8,544 bases of DNA from a bacterium (GCA_028819835.1 JAPPKR010000001.1:1-8544); one strand, 5' to 3'; shown: positions 1 through 6,996, counted from the first letter of the stretch. Notes: a model not told the origin generated them from the letters alone. Translations and numbers: made by a program.

Positions 1-832
1 GGGCAAACGCATGGCCTACACCGAGGCCGGCGAGGGAGATCCGATTGTGTTCCTGCACGGCAACCCCACTTCCTCCTACCTGTGGCGAAAGGTCATCCCT
101 CCGGTGACCGGTCAGGGTCGCTGCCTGGCGCCCGACCTGATCGGGATGGGCGACTCCGAGAAACTCGACTCCTCGGGGCCGGGCTCCTACCGTTTCGTGG
201 AGCACCGCCGCTACCTGGACGGGTGGCTGGAAGCGGTGGGCGCCACCGACGACGTCACCCTGGTAGGCCACGACTGGGGCGGGGCACTGGCTTTCGATTG
301 GGCCAACCGGAACCGGGGGGCGGTCCGGGGCCTGGTCTATATGGAGACCATGGTCTGCCCGGTTTCCTGGGACGACTGGCCCGGCCCGGCCCGGCGTATA
401 TTCGAAGCGATGCGTTCCCCGGCGGGCGAGGAGATCGTCATCCAGAAGAACGTGTTCGTTGAGAGGATCCTCCCCGCGTCGGTCCTCGATCCGCTGCCAG
501 AGGAGGTGATGAACGAGTATCGCCGCCCCTACACCGAAGGCGGCGAGAGTCGGAGGCCCACTCTCACCTGGCCCCGGGAAATCCCCATCGACGGCCATCC
601 GGCAGACGTGACGGAGATCACCGCCGATTACGCGGCTTGGCTGGCCGAGAGCGAAGTCCCCAAGCTGTTCATCAACGCCGAACCCGGGACCATCCTCATC
701 GGCAAACAGCGGGAACTGTGCCGCTCCTGGCCCAACCAGACCGAGAGGACAGTGCGGGGGACCCACTTCATCCAGGAGGACTCAGGTCACGAAATCGGGG
801 AGATCATCGTCGAGTGGATGTCACACCTGTAG
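1..832 (+). CDS. Haloalkane dehalogenase, subfamily II (LinB/DhaA-like), 5' partial
   Basis: Alpha/beta-hydrolase expected to cleave carbon-halogen bonds of haloalkanes with water, giving an alcohol, halide and a proton; cytoplasmic. The frame is open to the left edge, and the codons before ATG 11 read G-K-R, matching the G-R-R-M-A-Y segment about 20 residues into LinB. ATG 11 is therefore probably internal and the true start lies outside the window. Numbering from ATG 11, the oxyanion/halide motif HGNPTSSYLW has Asn18 (LinB Asn38). The nucleophile Asp88 and halide-binding Trp89 sit in GHDWGG (LinB 108/109). Glu112 matches the catalytic acid Glu132, and His252 in THFIQEDS is the catalytic base (LinB His272). 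Every catalytic and halide-stabilising residue of subfamily II is present, so activity is likely; substrate range cannot be read. The LinB tunnel-mouth residues Asp147 and Leu177 align with Ala127 and Ser157. LinB comparisons are from memory. The gene ends at TAG 830-832. Confidence 0.93.
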   Translation, partial: GKRMAYTEAGEGDPIVFLHGNPTSSYLWRKVIPPVTGQGRCLAPDLIGMGDSEKLDSSGPGSYRFVEHRRYLDGWLEAVGATDDVTLVGHDWGGALAFDWANRNRGAVRGLVYMETMVCPVSWDDWPGPARRIFEAMRSPAGEEIVIQKNVFVERILPASVLDPLPEEVMNEYRRPYTEGGESRRPTLTWPREIPIDGHPADVTEITADYAAWLAESEVPKLFINAEPGTILIGKQRELCRSWPNQTERTVRGTHFIQEDSGHEIGEIIVEWMSHL

Positions 833-847
833 TCCCATAGTCATTCA

Positions 848-880
848 CCCGTCCCGGGGAGGAAGACCGACCCCGACGGG
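848..880 (+). terminator. GC-rich hairpin between dehalogenase and metallopeptidase genes (possible terminator)
   Basis: CCCGTC (848-853) pairs with GACGGG (875-880), and GGGG (856-859) pairs with CCCC (871-874). This gives about ten GC-rich pairs with a two-base bulge (CC 854-855) and an 11-base loop. A competing hairpin, CCCCG (871-875) with CGGGG (881-885), shares one arm. It begins 15 bases after the dehalogenase stop, but no T-run follows, so it is not a classic intrinsic terminator. It could be a T-less GC-rich terminator or an RNA-stabilising structure. Confidence 0.4.
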
Positions 881-941
881 CGGGGACAGAACACCAGGAC
901 AACACGCAGACGGGTAGGGCCCGATCTCAGGACGGCCGGAC

Positions 942-948
942 GGGAGGT
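942..948 (+). promoter_or_regulatory. Ribosome binding site of the metallopeptidase gene
   Basis: GGGAGGT is a strong match to the anti-Shine-Dalgarno sequence. The core GGAGG (943-947) ends four bases before ATG 952, which is rather close but usable, and it fixes that start. This is the clearest Shine-Dalgarno site in the window. Confidence 0.7.
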
Positions 949-951
949 CCA

Positions 952-1680
952 ATGAACAACCACCGCAGCATCCAACACGATGACACCACCATCACCTACG
1001 AGGTGGTGCGCAGCCCGCGGCGTCACAAGACCATCCAGACCAAGGTAAGCCTTCACACCGTGCGGGTGCTTGCTCCGGTCGGCGCTTCCGATCTCGAACT
1101 CGATCAGTTGGTTCGACGACAGGCGCGTTGGATCCTGAACCAACGTAAGACTCTCAGCGCCAAGCCCGCCCCCAAGCGGTATGTGACCGGAGATACGATG
1201 CCCTTTCTGGGCCAGGACTTCGAACTGATAGTGGACACTGATCGGTTCCTACGTCCCTGGATCCGCTTCGAGGAGGACTGCTTTCTGTTTGACGCGCCTC
1301 CGGATGTAGACGACGACAAGCGCCGGGAATTGATCAGGAGGGCTTTTGTCGATTGGTATTGGCGAGAAGCTGAGGAGCATCTGCCCGAGTTTGTGGCAGA
1401 CTGGGTGCCCTTCGTGGCCGCCCATGCCAGCCCACGTGTCCTGGTCCGGGACCAACGGCGCCGCTGGGCAAGTTGCGCCTATGACGGGACCCTGCGCTTC
1501 AACTGGCGGACAATGATGCTGGAACCCGACCTCATCGACTACCTGGTGGTTCATGAACTCGCCCACGTGACGGTGAGGAATCACTCAAAGCAGTTTTGGG
1601 ATCTGGTCGCTTACCACCTACCCGATGTGAAAGAACGCCGCCGGCGACTCAAGGAAGTGGAGCGCCGGCTTCCCTGGTGA
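952..1680 (+). CDS. YgjP-like zinc metallopeptidase family protein (DUF45 / 'M48 family')
   Basis: A 242-residue protein of the YgjP family (Pfam YgjP-like metallopeptidase domain, formerly DUF45), a minimal gluzincin-like fold usually annotated as M48-family metallopeptidase. The zinc site is HELAH at residues 201-205 (His201, Glu202, His205) in V-V-H-E-L-A-H. It is followed by N-H-S-K-Q-F-W at 210-216, whose His211 is the likely third ligand. The upstream family motif R-W-A-S-C (171-175) and the segment L-R-F-N-W (181-185) are also present. Length is normal for the family. There is no signal peptide or membrane segment, so it is probably cytoplasmic. The true substrate of this family is poorly established; some members are annotated as nucleotide pyrophosphatases rather than proteases. 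The start is supported by GGGAGGT just upstream. The stop TGA overlaps the GTG start of the next gene, implying translational coupling. Confidence 0.88.
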   Translation: MNNHRSIQHDDTTITYEVVRSPRRHKTIQTKVSLHTVRVLAPVGASDLELDQLVRRQARWILNQRKTLSAKPAPKRYVTGDTMPFLGQDFELIVDTDRFLRPWIRFEEDCFLFDAPPDVDDDKRRELIRRAFVDWYWREAEEHLPEFVADWVPFVAAHASPRVLVRDQRRRWASCAYDGTLRFNWRTMMLEPDLIDYLVVHELAHVTVRNHSKQFWDLVAYHLPDVKERRRRLKEVERRLPW

Positions 1681-2654
1681 CAACCGGGAAAGACCGGATC
1701 CCTGTAGGGTTGGCCAGGTTGATTGTGGTAGCTATACCCGTCCTGCTGATCGGCCTGATCAGCCTGGCCGGGTTCTTCGGCAGGTGGTGGTGGGTGCTCG
1801 ACCTGGCGACCAGTTTCCGTCCGCAGTTTGCGGCTGCGCTGCTGGCCGGGGGAGCCGCACTGCTGCTGAGGAGTTGGCCGCGACTGGGTTGGGTGATATT
1901 GGCCCTGGGGGTCATCAACCTGGCCTACGTTGCGCCCTTGTTCTGGGGAAGACAGGACATACCCGCCGCATCCCCGACCATGCGAGTGGTCTCATTCAAT
2001 GTCCAGGGCCAGAACGAACAGTATGAGCAGGTGATCGAATTCCTGATGGAGGTGGACGCAGATGTGGTCTTCCTGCATGAAGCGAACCGACTCTGGGAAG
2101 AGGCCTTCTCCGAGGCTCTGGCGGGCGGGCGGCTTGCCTACCTGCAGCATCGTTCCCGGCCCGACCATCTGATATTCTCGACCCTGACACTCACCAGAGA
2201 TTCGCCTAGGGAGGTGGTCAGCCATGGCTGGGCGGAAAGAGAGGCCAGAGCTATGGAAGTGGTTGTCGGTCTGGGGGAGACGAAAGTGACCATGCTGGGC
2301 ATCCATCCCCTGGCGCCCACCAACTCACGGCGGGCCGCGCTGCGAGACGCCCAGTTCGAGTTCGTGGCCGACTGGGTGAGAATGGCCAGGGGTCCGACCG
2401 TGGTGGTCGGCGACTTCAACGCCACCCCCTGGTCCCATGTCTTCAGACCCCTCACCGAGGCCGGGCTTCGAAACTCCCAGCGCGGCTTCGGACTGGTCCC
2501 GAGCTTCCCGGTGGAGGGCAGTTTCCTCACCAGGGTCCCCATCGACCACCTTCTCCACTCCTCCCATCTGGCCGTCTCCGACAGGTGGCTGGGGCCGGAT
2601 CTCGGTTCGGACCACTTCCCACTCGTGGTTGACATGGCATTGGTCGCCCCGTAG
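1677..2654 (+). CDS. Membrane-anchored endonuclease/exonuclease/phosphatase (EEP) family protein
   Basis: 325 residues from GTG 1677, which overlaps the previous stop (GTGA 1677-1680). An in-frame ATG at 1596 would overlap the metallopeptidase by 85 bases and add an unlikely basic tail, so GTG 1677 is preferred. Three predicted membrane helices lie at about 11-34, 47-64 and 70-90. Positive residues at the N-terminus and in the loop R-S-W-P-R place the catalytic domain outside the cytoplasm. The EEP domain (about 102-320) has all the metal/phosphate motifs: S-F-N-V-Q-G (Asn108), L-H-E-A-N (Glu135), G-I-H-P-L (His210), V-G-D-F-N-A-T-P-W (Asp246, Asn248), P-I-D-H-L-L (Asp291) and G-S-D-H-F-P (Asp312, His313). 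The fold hydrolyses phosphodiesters or phosphomonoesters in DNA, lipids or inositol phosphates. The substrate is unknown, but an extracytoplasmic site argues against intracellular DNA repair. The layout resembles bacterial YafD-like proteins. Confidence 0.85.
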   Translation: MTTGKDRIPVGLARLIVVAIPVLLIGLISLAGFFGRWWWVLDLATSFRPQFAAALLAGGAALLLRSWPRLGWVILALGVINLAYVAPLFWGRQDIPAASPTMRVVSFNVQGQNEQYEQVIEFLMEVDADVVFLHEANRLWEEAFSEALAGGRLAYLQHRSRPDHLIFSTLTLTRDSPREVVSHGWAEREARAMEVVVGLGETKVTMLGIHPLAPTNSRRAALRDAQFEFVADWVRMARGPTVVVGDFNATPWSHVFRPLTEAGLRNSQRGFGLVPSFPVEGSFLTRVPIDHLLHSSHLAVSDRWLGPDLGSDHFPLVVDMALVAP

Positions 2655-2668
2655 CGAGTGTCCACTCG
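2655..2668 (+). other. Short inverted repeat directly after the EEP gene stop
   Basis: CGAGTG (2655-2660) and CACTCG (2663-2668) form a perfect six-base inverted repeat with a two-base centre. In practice this is a 5-bp stem with a 4-base loop. It starts on the base after the TAG stop (2652-2654). No T-run follows. It may mark the transcript end, but the stem is short and chance is possible. The rest of the spacer to 2728 holds only a weak TATCCT (2697-2702) and no Shine-Dalgarno. Confidence 0.3.
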
Positions 2669-2728
2669 GGATGGGCGCCAGGGTTTGATCAGCTCGTATC
2701 CTTTCAGGGACACCCTCTCCGACATCCC

Positions 2729-4186
2729 ATGGCCGAGATGAAAGACCCATACGCTCACAACCGGCGGCGACTTGCCGAGAAAGTAGGCCCCGAGGCGTTA
2801 GCGGTGGTCATGGCCGGCGTCCCGGGGTTGCGCAACCCCGACGTGGACTATGCCTTCCGCCAGCACTCCGATTTCTTCTACCTCACCGGCTTCGAAGAGC
2901 CCCATGCCGCAGCAGTGATCGCCCCTGGGCATCCCGAAGGAGAGTTCACGCTCTTCGTGCAGCCCCGGGACCGGCAGAGAGAGATATGGGACGGTCCCCG
3001 GGCGGGAACCGAAGGCGCGAAGGAGTTGTACGGCGCCGACGCCTCCTACCCGGTGGCGGAGTTCGACAAACGCCTCCTGAAGCTGGCGGCAGGGCGGTCG
3101 GTGATCTGGCATCCGGTGGCCGGGGGCCGCCGGTCCCGACAAGTCATGACCCTGCTGGAGAAGGCCCATGCGCTGAGGACCCGGTTGGGGATTGACCTCC
3201 CGCGACATCTCTCCGACCTGCGTCCCGTCCTCGCCGAACTCCGACTACTCAAATCCCCTCAGGAAATCCAATGGCTCCGGGAGGCCTGTGATCTGACCAT
3301 GGAAGGGCACCGGGAGGCCATGAGGTTTGCAGGACCGGGACGATGGGAGTACCAGGTGCAGGCAGCCATGGAGAACGTTTGGCGGATGGGAGGTTCTCCC
3401 CGCGACGGGTACCCCTCCATCGTCGCCTCCGGGCCCAACGCCTGCATCCTCCACTACGTCGACAACAACCGGCGCATGGAGGATGGTGACTTGCTGTTGG
3501 TGGACGCCGCCTGCGAACTTCACCACTTCACGTCCGACATCACCCGGACTTTCCCGGTCTCAGGCTCCTACACCACCCCGCAGCGCCGGGTCTACCAAGT
3601 GGTCCTCGACGCCCAGTCCGCAGCGATAGCAGCCTGCCGTCCTGGAAGCCATGTCCGGTCGCCGCACGACGCCGCACTCGGAGTCCTGGTGGAAGGCATG
3701 GTGGAGATGGGTCTCCTTCCCACCGGCGCCGAAGACGCGATGAACATGCACCTGTACCAGGAGTTCTTCATGCACGGGACCTCTCACTGGCTGGGAATGG
3801 ACGTCCACGACGTCGGCTTCTACCGTCCGGGCGGCGCCCATCGTCCCTTGGAACCCGGCATGGCGCTTACCGTAGAGCCGGGCCTCTATGTGGATCCCTC
3901 CCGCCCGGAAGTCGAGTTTGCGATGCTGGAATTCGATTCCGACCAGTGGATGACCGAACGGATGCTCGACTCATCGGCGGCCGGCCGCCAGAGGAAATTG
4001 CGCGAGGCAGCCCCCAAGATCACCCATCCGATTCCCCCCGAACTGCTGGGCATCGGCATCAGGATCGAAGACGACGTGGTGATTACCGAGGGCGGTTGCG
4101 ACGTGCTCACGGCCGACCTCCCCAAGGCCCTCGATGCGGTGGAGGAACTGTGCCGGGAGTCTCCCCTGCATAGCCGGCGACCATGA
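2729..4186 (+). CDS. pepP: Xaa-Pro aminopeptidase (aminopeptidase P, M24 family)
   Basis: A 485-residue cytoplasmic metallo-aminopeptidase that removes N-terminal residues from peptides with proline second. The N-terminal aminopeptidase-P domain (about 8-145) has the family segment R-Q-H-S-D-F-F-Y-L-T-G-F-E-E-P (44-58). The C-terminal 'pita-bread' domain (about 175-470) carries all five dinuclear metal ligands: Asp259 (V-D-A), Asp270 (T-S-D-I-T-R-T-F), His353 (H-G-T-S-H-W-L-G), Glu383 (T-V-E-P-G) and Glu447 (R-I-E-D-D). His360 (D-V-H-D-V-G) is also kept. Residue numbers follow E. coli PepP with an offset of about one up to Glu383. About 41 extra residues then lie before Glu447, in a charged stretch at about 390-432, which explains the length over E. 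coli's 441. ATG 2729 has no clear Shine-Dalgarno; ATG 2738 is an alternative start. The stop overlaps the next start (ATGA). Confidence 0.95.
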   Translation: MAEMKDPYAHNRRRLAEKVGPEALAVVMAGVPGLRNPDVDYAFRQHSDFFYLTGFEEPHAAAVIAPGHPEGEFTLFVQPRDRQREIWDGPRAGTEGAKELYGADASYPVAEFDKRLLKLAAGRSVIWHPVAGGRRSRQVMTLLEKAHALRTRLGIDLPRHLSDLRPVLAELRLLKSPQEIQWLREACDLTMEGHREAMRFAGPGRWEYQVQAAMENVWRMGGSPRDGYPSIVASGPNACILHYVDNNRRMEDGDLLLVDAACELHHFTSDITRTFPVSGSYTTPQRRVYQVVLDAQSAAIAACRPGSHVRSPHDAALGVLVEGMVEMGLLPTGAEDAMNMHLYQEFFMHGTSHWLGMDVHDVGFYRPGGAHRPLEPGMALTVEPGLYVDPSRPEVEFAMLEFDSDQWMTERMLDSSAAGRQRKLREAAPKITHPIPPELLGIGIRIEDDVVITEGGCDVLTADLPKALDAVEELCRESPLHSRRP

Positions 4187-5979
4187 CGCCAGCCGGGGCC
4201 AATGCCCTCCGGATAGCCAATTGCTCCGGCTTCTACGGGGACCGCCTGGACGCGGCGCGGGAGATGGTGGAGGGGGGACCGATAGACGTCCTCACCGGCG
4301 ACTACCTGGCCGAGTTGACGATGGCGATCCTCTGGCGTTTGCGACGCCGTGACCCCGCAGGCGGGTATGTGCGAACCTTCCTGACTCAAATGGAAGAAGT
4401 TCTGGGGACCTGTCTGGACCGAGGCATCAGAGTCGTATCCAACGCGGGTGGCCTCAATCCGGCGGGGATGGCCAAACGTCTGGAGGAAATGACGGAGCGT
4501 TTAGGGCTGGAAGCCCGGATCGCCTGGGTCACCGGCGACGACCTCACCAAGCGGGCCGGAGAACTGCAGCAGCTCAACGGTTTGCGCCACTTCGACACCG
4601 GTAGGCCCCTCCCGTCGGGTGTCACCCCCCTGACCGCCCATGCCTATCTGGGCGGAAGGGGGATCGCCGAGGCCCTCTCCTGGGGCGCCGATGTGGTGGT
4701 GACCGGAAGGGTGACGGATGCCGCAGTGGTGATCGGGCCGGGAATGTGGGCCTTCGGCTGGTCGCCCGAGGACTACGACCAGCTGGCGGGAGCACTGGTG
4801 GCGGGGCATATCATCGAGTGCGGAGCACAGTGCACCGGCGGCAACTATGCATTCTTCGAACGGGTGTCCGGATCGGATCGGGTGGGGTTCCCGATCGCCG
4901 AGCTCTCCCCGGACGGCTCGGCTGTGATCACCAAGCATCCGGGAACCGGCGGCCTGGTGTCGGTGGGAACGGTGACCGCTCAACTCCTGTATGAAGTGTG
5001 TGGGCCCCGATATCACAATCCCGACGTGACCGCTCGTCTCGACTCGATACAGCTGTCCCAGGAGGGCCCTGACCGGGTGGCGGTAACCGGAGTGCGGGGG
5101 GAGCCGCCGCCTCCCACCCTGAAGGTCGCCCTCAACTACCTGGGGGGCTATCGCAATTCGGTGACTATGGTGATCACCGGTCTGGACGCCGAACACAAAG
5201 CCGAGTCGGTCACTGCAGCACTGTGGAAGAGTCTGGGCGGGGCAGGGCAGTTCGAAGAAACCGCAGTGTCGTTCACCGACACCGGCCACGCCGATCCCGC
5301 CACCAATGAGGCGGCCATGTCCCACCTCCGGATAACTGTCAAGGACCCCGATCCCGAAAAGGTCGGCAAACGTTTTTCCCGGGCCGCGGTGGAACTGGCC
5401 CTTGCCCACTATCCGGGGTTCTTTATGACGGCTCCGCCCCAGGATTCCTCTCCCTACGCCGTCTATTGGCCTACTTCAGCGGAGGCCTCCCAGGTCGTCC
5501 AGCAGGTCCGTATGGGGGACCGGGTGAAGGAGATTCCCACCTCTCCTCCGACGGAGCGGGTCGCCGCCGACGACGGGGGTGGATACCGGGACGGTATTCC
5601 GTCGCCAGCGGCGGAAGACTACGGGCTCGGCTCCCGGGAGAACGGCGACACGGCAATGGTTCCCCTGGGAAGAATCGCCGGCGCCCGCTCCGGTGACAAG
5701 GGTGGTGACGCCAATGTGGGGGTGTGGGTGGAGAGTGAGGAGGCCTTCGGGTGGCTGTCCGGGTTTCTGTCCGAGTCGCGTTTTCGGGAGTTGGTACCTG
5801 AAGCGGCGGACCTGGACGTTGAGCGTCACGTTCTCGCCAACCTGCGGGCCGTCAACTTCGTGGTCCGGGGACTCCTCGGCGAGGGCGTGTCGTCCAGCAC
5901 CCGAACCGATCCGCAGGCCAAGAGCCTCGGAGAGTACCTGCGGGCCAAGTGGGTTCCCATCCCTGTTTCGCTGCTGTGA
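4183..5979 (+). CDS. AtuA-family (DUF1446) protein with C-terminal AtuA-like ferredoxin-fold domain
   Basis: A 598-residue two-domain protein. Residues about 8-445 are the AtuA/DUF1446 domain, recognised by R-I-A-N-C-S-G-F-Y-G-D-R (10-21), the D-V-L-T-G-D-Y-L-A-E-L-T segment (35-46), S-N-A-G-G-L-N-P (86-93), G-A-D-V-V-V-T-G-R-V-T-D-A (168-180) and C-G-A-Q-C-T-G-G-N-Y (213-222). After a Gly/Pro/acidic, probably flexible linker (about 450-492), residues 495-598 form the AtuA-like C-terminal domain, starting G-R-I-A-G-A-R-S-G-D-K-G-G-D-A-N. In Pseudomonas, AtuA belongs to the acyclic terpene (citronellol/geraniol) utilisation cluster; its biochemical role is not settled. No acyl-CoA carboxylase, dehydrogenase or hydratase gene is nearby here, so a terpene role is only a family association. 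The ATG lies in the pepP stop (ATGA 4183-4186), so translation is probably coupled to pepP. A cytoplasmic location is likely. Confidence 0.9.
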   Translation: MTPAGANALRIANCSGFYGDRLDAAREMVEGGPIDVLTGDYLAELTMAILWRLRRRDPAGGYVRTFLTQMEEVLGTCLDRGIRVVSNAGGLNPAGMAKRLEEMTERLGLEARIAWVTGDDLTKRAGELQQLNGLRHFDTGRPLPSGVTPLTAHAYLGGRGIAEALSWGADVVVTGRVTDAAVVIGPGMWAFGWSPEDYDQLAGALVAGHIIECGAQCTGGNYAFFERVSGSDRVGFPIAELSPDGSAVITKHPGTGGLVSVGTVTAQLLYEVCGPRYHNPDVTARLDSIQLSQEGPDRVAVTGVRGEPPPPTLKVALNYLGGYRNSVTMVITGLDAEHKAESVTAALWKSLGGAGQFEETAVSFTDTGHADPATNEAAMSHLRITVKDPDPEKVGKRFSRAAVELALAHYPGFFMTAPPQDSSPYAVYWPTSAEASQVVQQVRMGDRVKEIPTSPPTERVAADDGGGYRDGIPSPAAEDYGLGSRENGDTAMVPLGRIAGARSGDKGGDANVGVWVESEEAFGWLSGFLSESRFRELVPEAADLDVERHVLANLRAVNFVVRGLLGEGVSSSTRTDPQAKSLGEYLRAKWVPIPVSLL

Positions 5980-6032
5980 CCAGGACCGGCGTCGCCAGTC
6001 CCGCACGGGGAAACCGACGGCCGGGAGTCTCC

Positions 6033-6047
6033 ACCGGGTGACCGGGT
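6033..6047 (+). repeat. Tandem heptamer ACCGGGT upstream of the ABC promoter (possible operator)
   Basis: ACCGGGT occurs at 6033-6039 and again at 6041-6047, an eight-base period. If transcription starts at GTG 6085, the pair covers about -52 to -38, a usual position for an activator site just upstream of the -35 region. GC-rich heptamers recur easily by chance in this composition, so the regulatory role is only suggested. Confidence 0.25.
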
Positions 6048-6071
6048 CGCAGCGCCCTTCCATCTTCGATG

Positions 6072-6077
6072 TAGGCT
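6072..6077 (+). promoter_or_regulatory. Probable leaderless promoter -10 element (TAGGCT) for the ABC transporter operon
   Basis: TAGGCT fits the actinobacterial -10 pattern TANNNT and ends exactly seven bases before GTG 6085. That is the spacing expected when the first base of the start codon is the transcription start. No Shine-Dalgarno sequence precedes the GTG, which agrees with leaderless translation. No good -35 hexamer is visible about 17 bases upstream (6049-6054 reads GCAGCG). Confidence 0.5.
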
Positions 6078-6084
6078 GATAGCG

Positions 6085-6996
6085 GTGTCTGCGGCCATCA
6101 CCGTCAGGAACCTGCGAAAGACCTATGGGGAGGTCACCGCGCTCGACGGAGTGAGCTTCACGGTGGCCGAGGGAGAGGTGTTGGCACTGCTCGGCCCAAA
6201 CGGAGCGGGGAAGACAACAGCTGTCGAGATCCTGGAGGGATACCGCCGGGCGGACCAGGGGGACATCGAGGTACTCGGTTTCCACCCTGCCACCGGAGGG
6301 CGGAGGTTTCGCGACCGGATAGGGATCGTCCTCCAGGAGACTGGGGTCGAAGAGGTGCTGTGTGTCCGGGAGGCGGTCGAACTGTACGGCATGGCCTATT
6401 CCCGGCAACCCCCCGTCGACGAACTTGTCTCCCTGGTGGGCCTGGAGGAGAAGGGGGACTCCCGGATAAAGACCCTGTCGGGCGGACAGCGTCGGCGTCT
6501 CGACCTGGCCCTGGGGTTGGTGGGAGACCCCGACCTGGTGTTCCTGGACGAGCCAACCACCGGATTCGACCCTGCGGCCAGGCGCAAGTCATGGGAGTTG
6601 GTCGAAGGCCTCACCGCCCTGGGCAAGACGATTCTCCTCACCACCCATTATCTCGACGAAGCCCAGCATCTGGCTGACCGGATAGTGGTCCTGGCAGAGG
6701 GCAGGATCGTGGCGGAGGGCACGCCGGAATCCCTGGGCTCGGCCCAGGTGGTCACCACGGTCCGATTCAGCGTGCCTGATACAGCAGACCTGCCCGCGAT
6801 CGGCGATGGTCCCGAGATCGGCGAAAACAGGGTCACCTACCGGACCACCGACCCGACCGCCGATCTTTACCAACTCACCCGGTGGGCCACGGACAGGGGA
6901 GTGGAGTTGGCCGGCCTGGAGGTGACCCGGCCCAGCCTGGAGGACATCTACCTCGACATCATGGAAGAGGCCGATAGGGCGGGATACGGGGAATGA
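6085..6996 (+). CDS. ABC transporter ATP-binding protein (ABC-2/drug-export type)
   Basis: A 303-residue nucleotide-binding subunit that powers the membrane partner encoded next. All ATPase motifs are intact: Walker A G-P-N-G-A-G-K-T-T (37-45), Q-loop Gln84, signature L-S-G-G-Q (131-135), Walker B L-V-F-L-D-E (151-156) and switch His188 in T-T-H-Y. The C-terminal stretch (about 220-303) is the accessory region common in the CcmA/DrrA-like class of ABC-2 exporter ATPases. The P-S-L-E-D-I-Y-L segment (283-290) near the end is characteristic of these proteins. GTG 6085 is chosen because the conserved beta-strand I-T-V-R-N-L-R-K-T-Y follows at once and a TAGGCT box has leaderless spacing. The stop overlaps the permease start in ATGA (6993-6996). 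The exported substrate cannot be deduced; this class exports drugs, lipids or polysaccharides. Confidence 0.95.
   Translation: MSAAITVRNLRKTYGEVTALDGVSFTVAEGEVLALLGPNGAGKTTAVEILEGYRRADQGDIEVLGFHPATGGRRFRDRIGIVLQETGVEEVLCVREAVELYGMAYSRQPPVDELVSLVGLEEKGDSRIKTLSGGQRRRLDLALGLVGDPDLVFLDEPTTGFDPAARRKSWELVEGLTALGKTILLTTHYLDEAQHLADRIVVLAEGRIVAEGTPESLGSAQVVTTVRFSVPDTADLPAIGDGPEIGENRVTYRTTDPTADLYQLTRWATDRGVELAGLEVTRPSLEDIYLDIMEEADRAGYGE

Noticed and set aside
11..13. ATG 11 as the true start of the dehalogenase
   Set aside because: The frame is open before it, and the preceding codons (Gly-Lys-Arg) fit the conserved LinB sequence, so about 20 residues lie outside the window.
1596..1676. Upstream ATG start for the EEP protein
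   Set aside because: It would overlap the metallopeptidase by 85 bases and add a basic Pro/Arg/Thr-rich tail before the first membrane helix. GTG 1677 gives the common four-base overlap.
2697..2702. TATCCT as a promoter -10 for pepP
   Set aside because: No -35 hexamer lies at proper spacing (TTGATC at 2685 is only six bases away) and no leaderless spacing to either ATG exists, so support is too weak to annotate.
2138..2758. Antisense open frame of about 206 codons opposite the EEP gene
   Set aside because: No recognisable domain; the + strand carries every EEP catalytic motif over the same bases.
4501..5409. Antisense open frame of about 302 codons opposite the AtuA gene
   Set aside because: Its composition is that of a reverse-strand shadow (rich in Gly, His, Arg and Pro) with no recognisable domain. 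The + strand frame has a clear AtuA match across the whole region.
5476..6408. Antisense open frame of about 310 codons spanning the end of the AtuA gene, the spacer and the start of the ABC ATPase
   Set aside because: It crosses two well-supported genes and the promoter spacer, shows no motif, and has the composition expected of GC-rich shadows.
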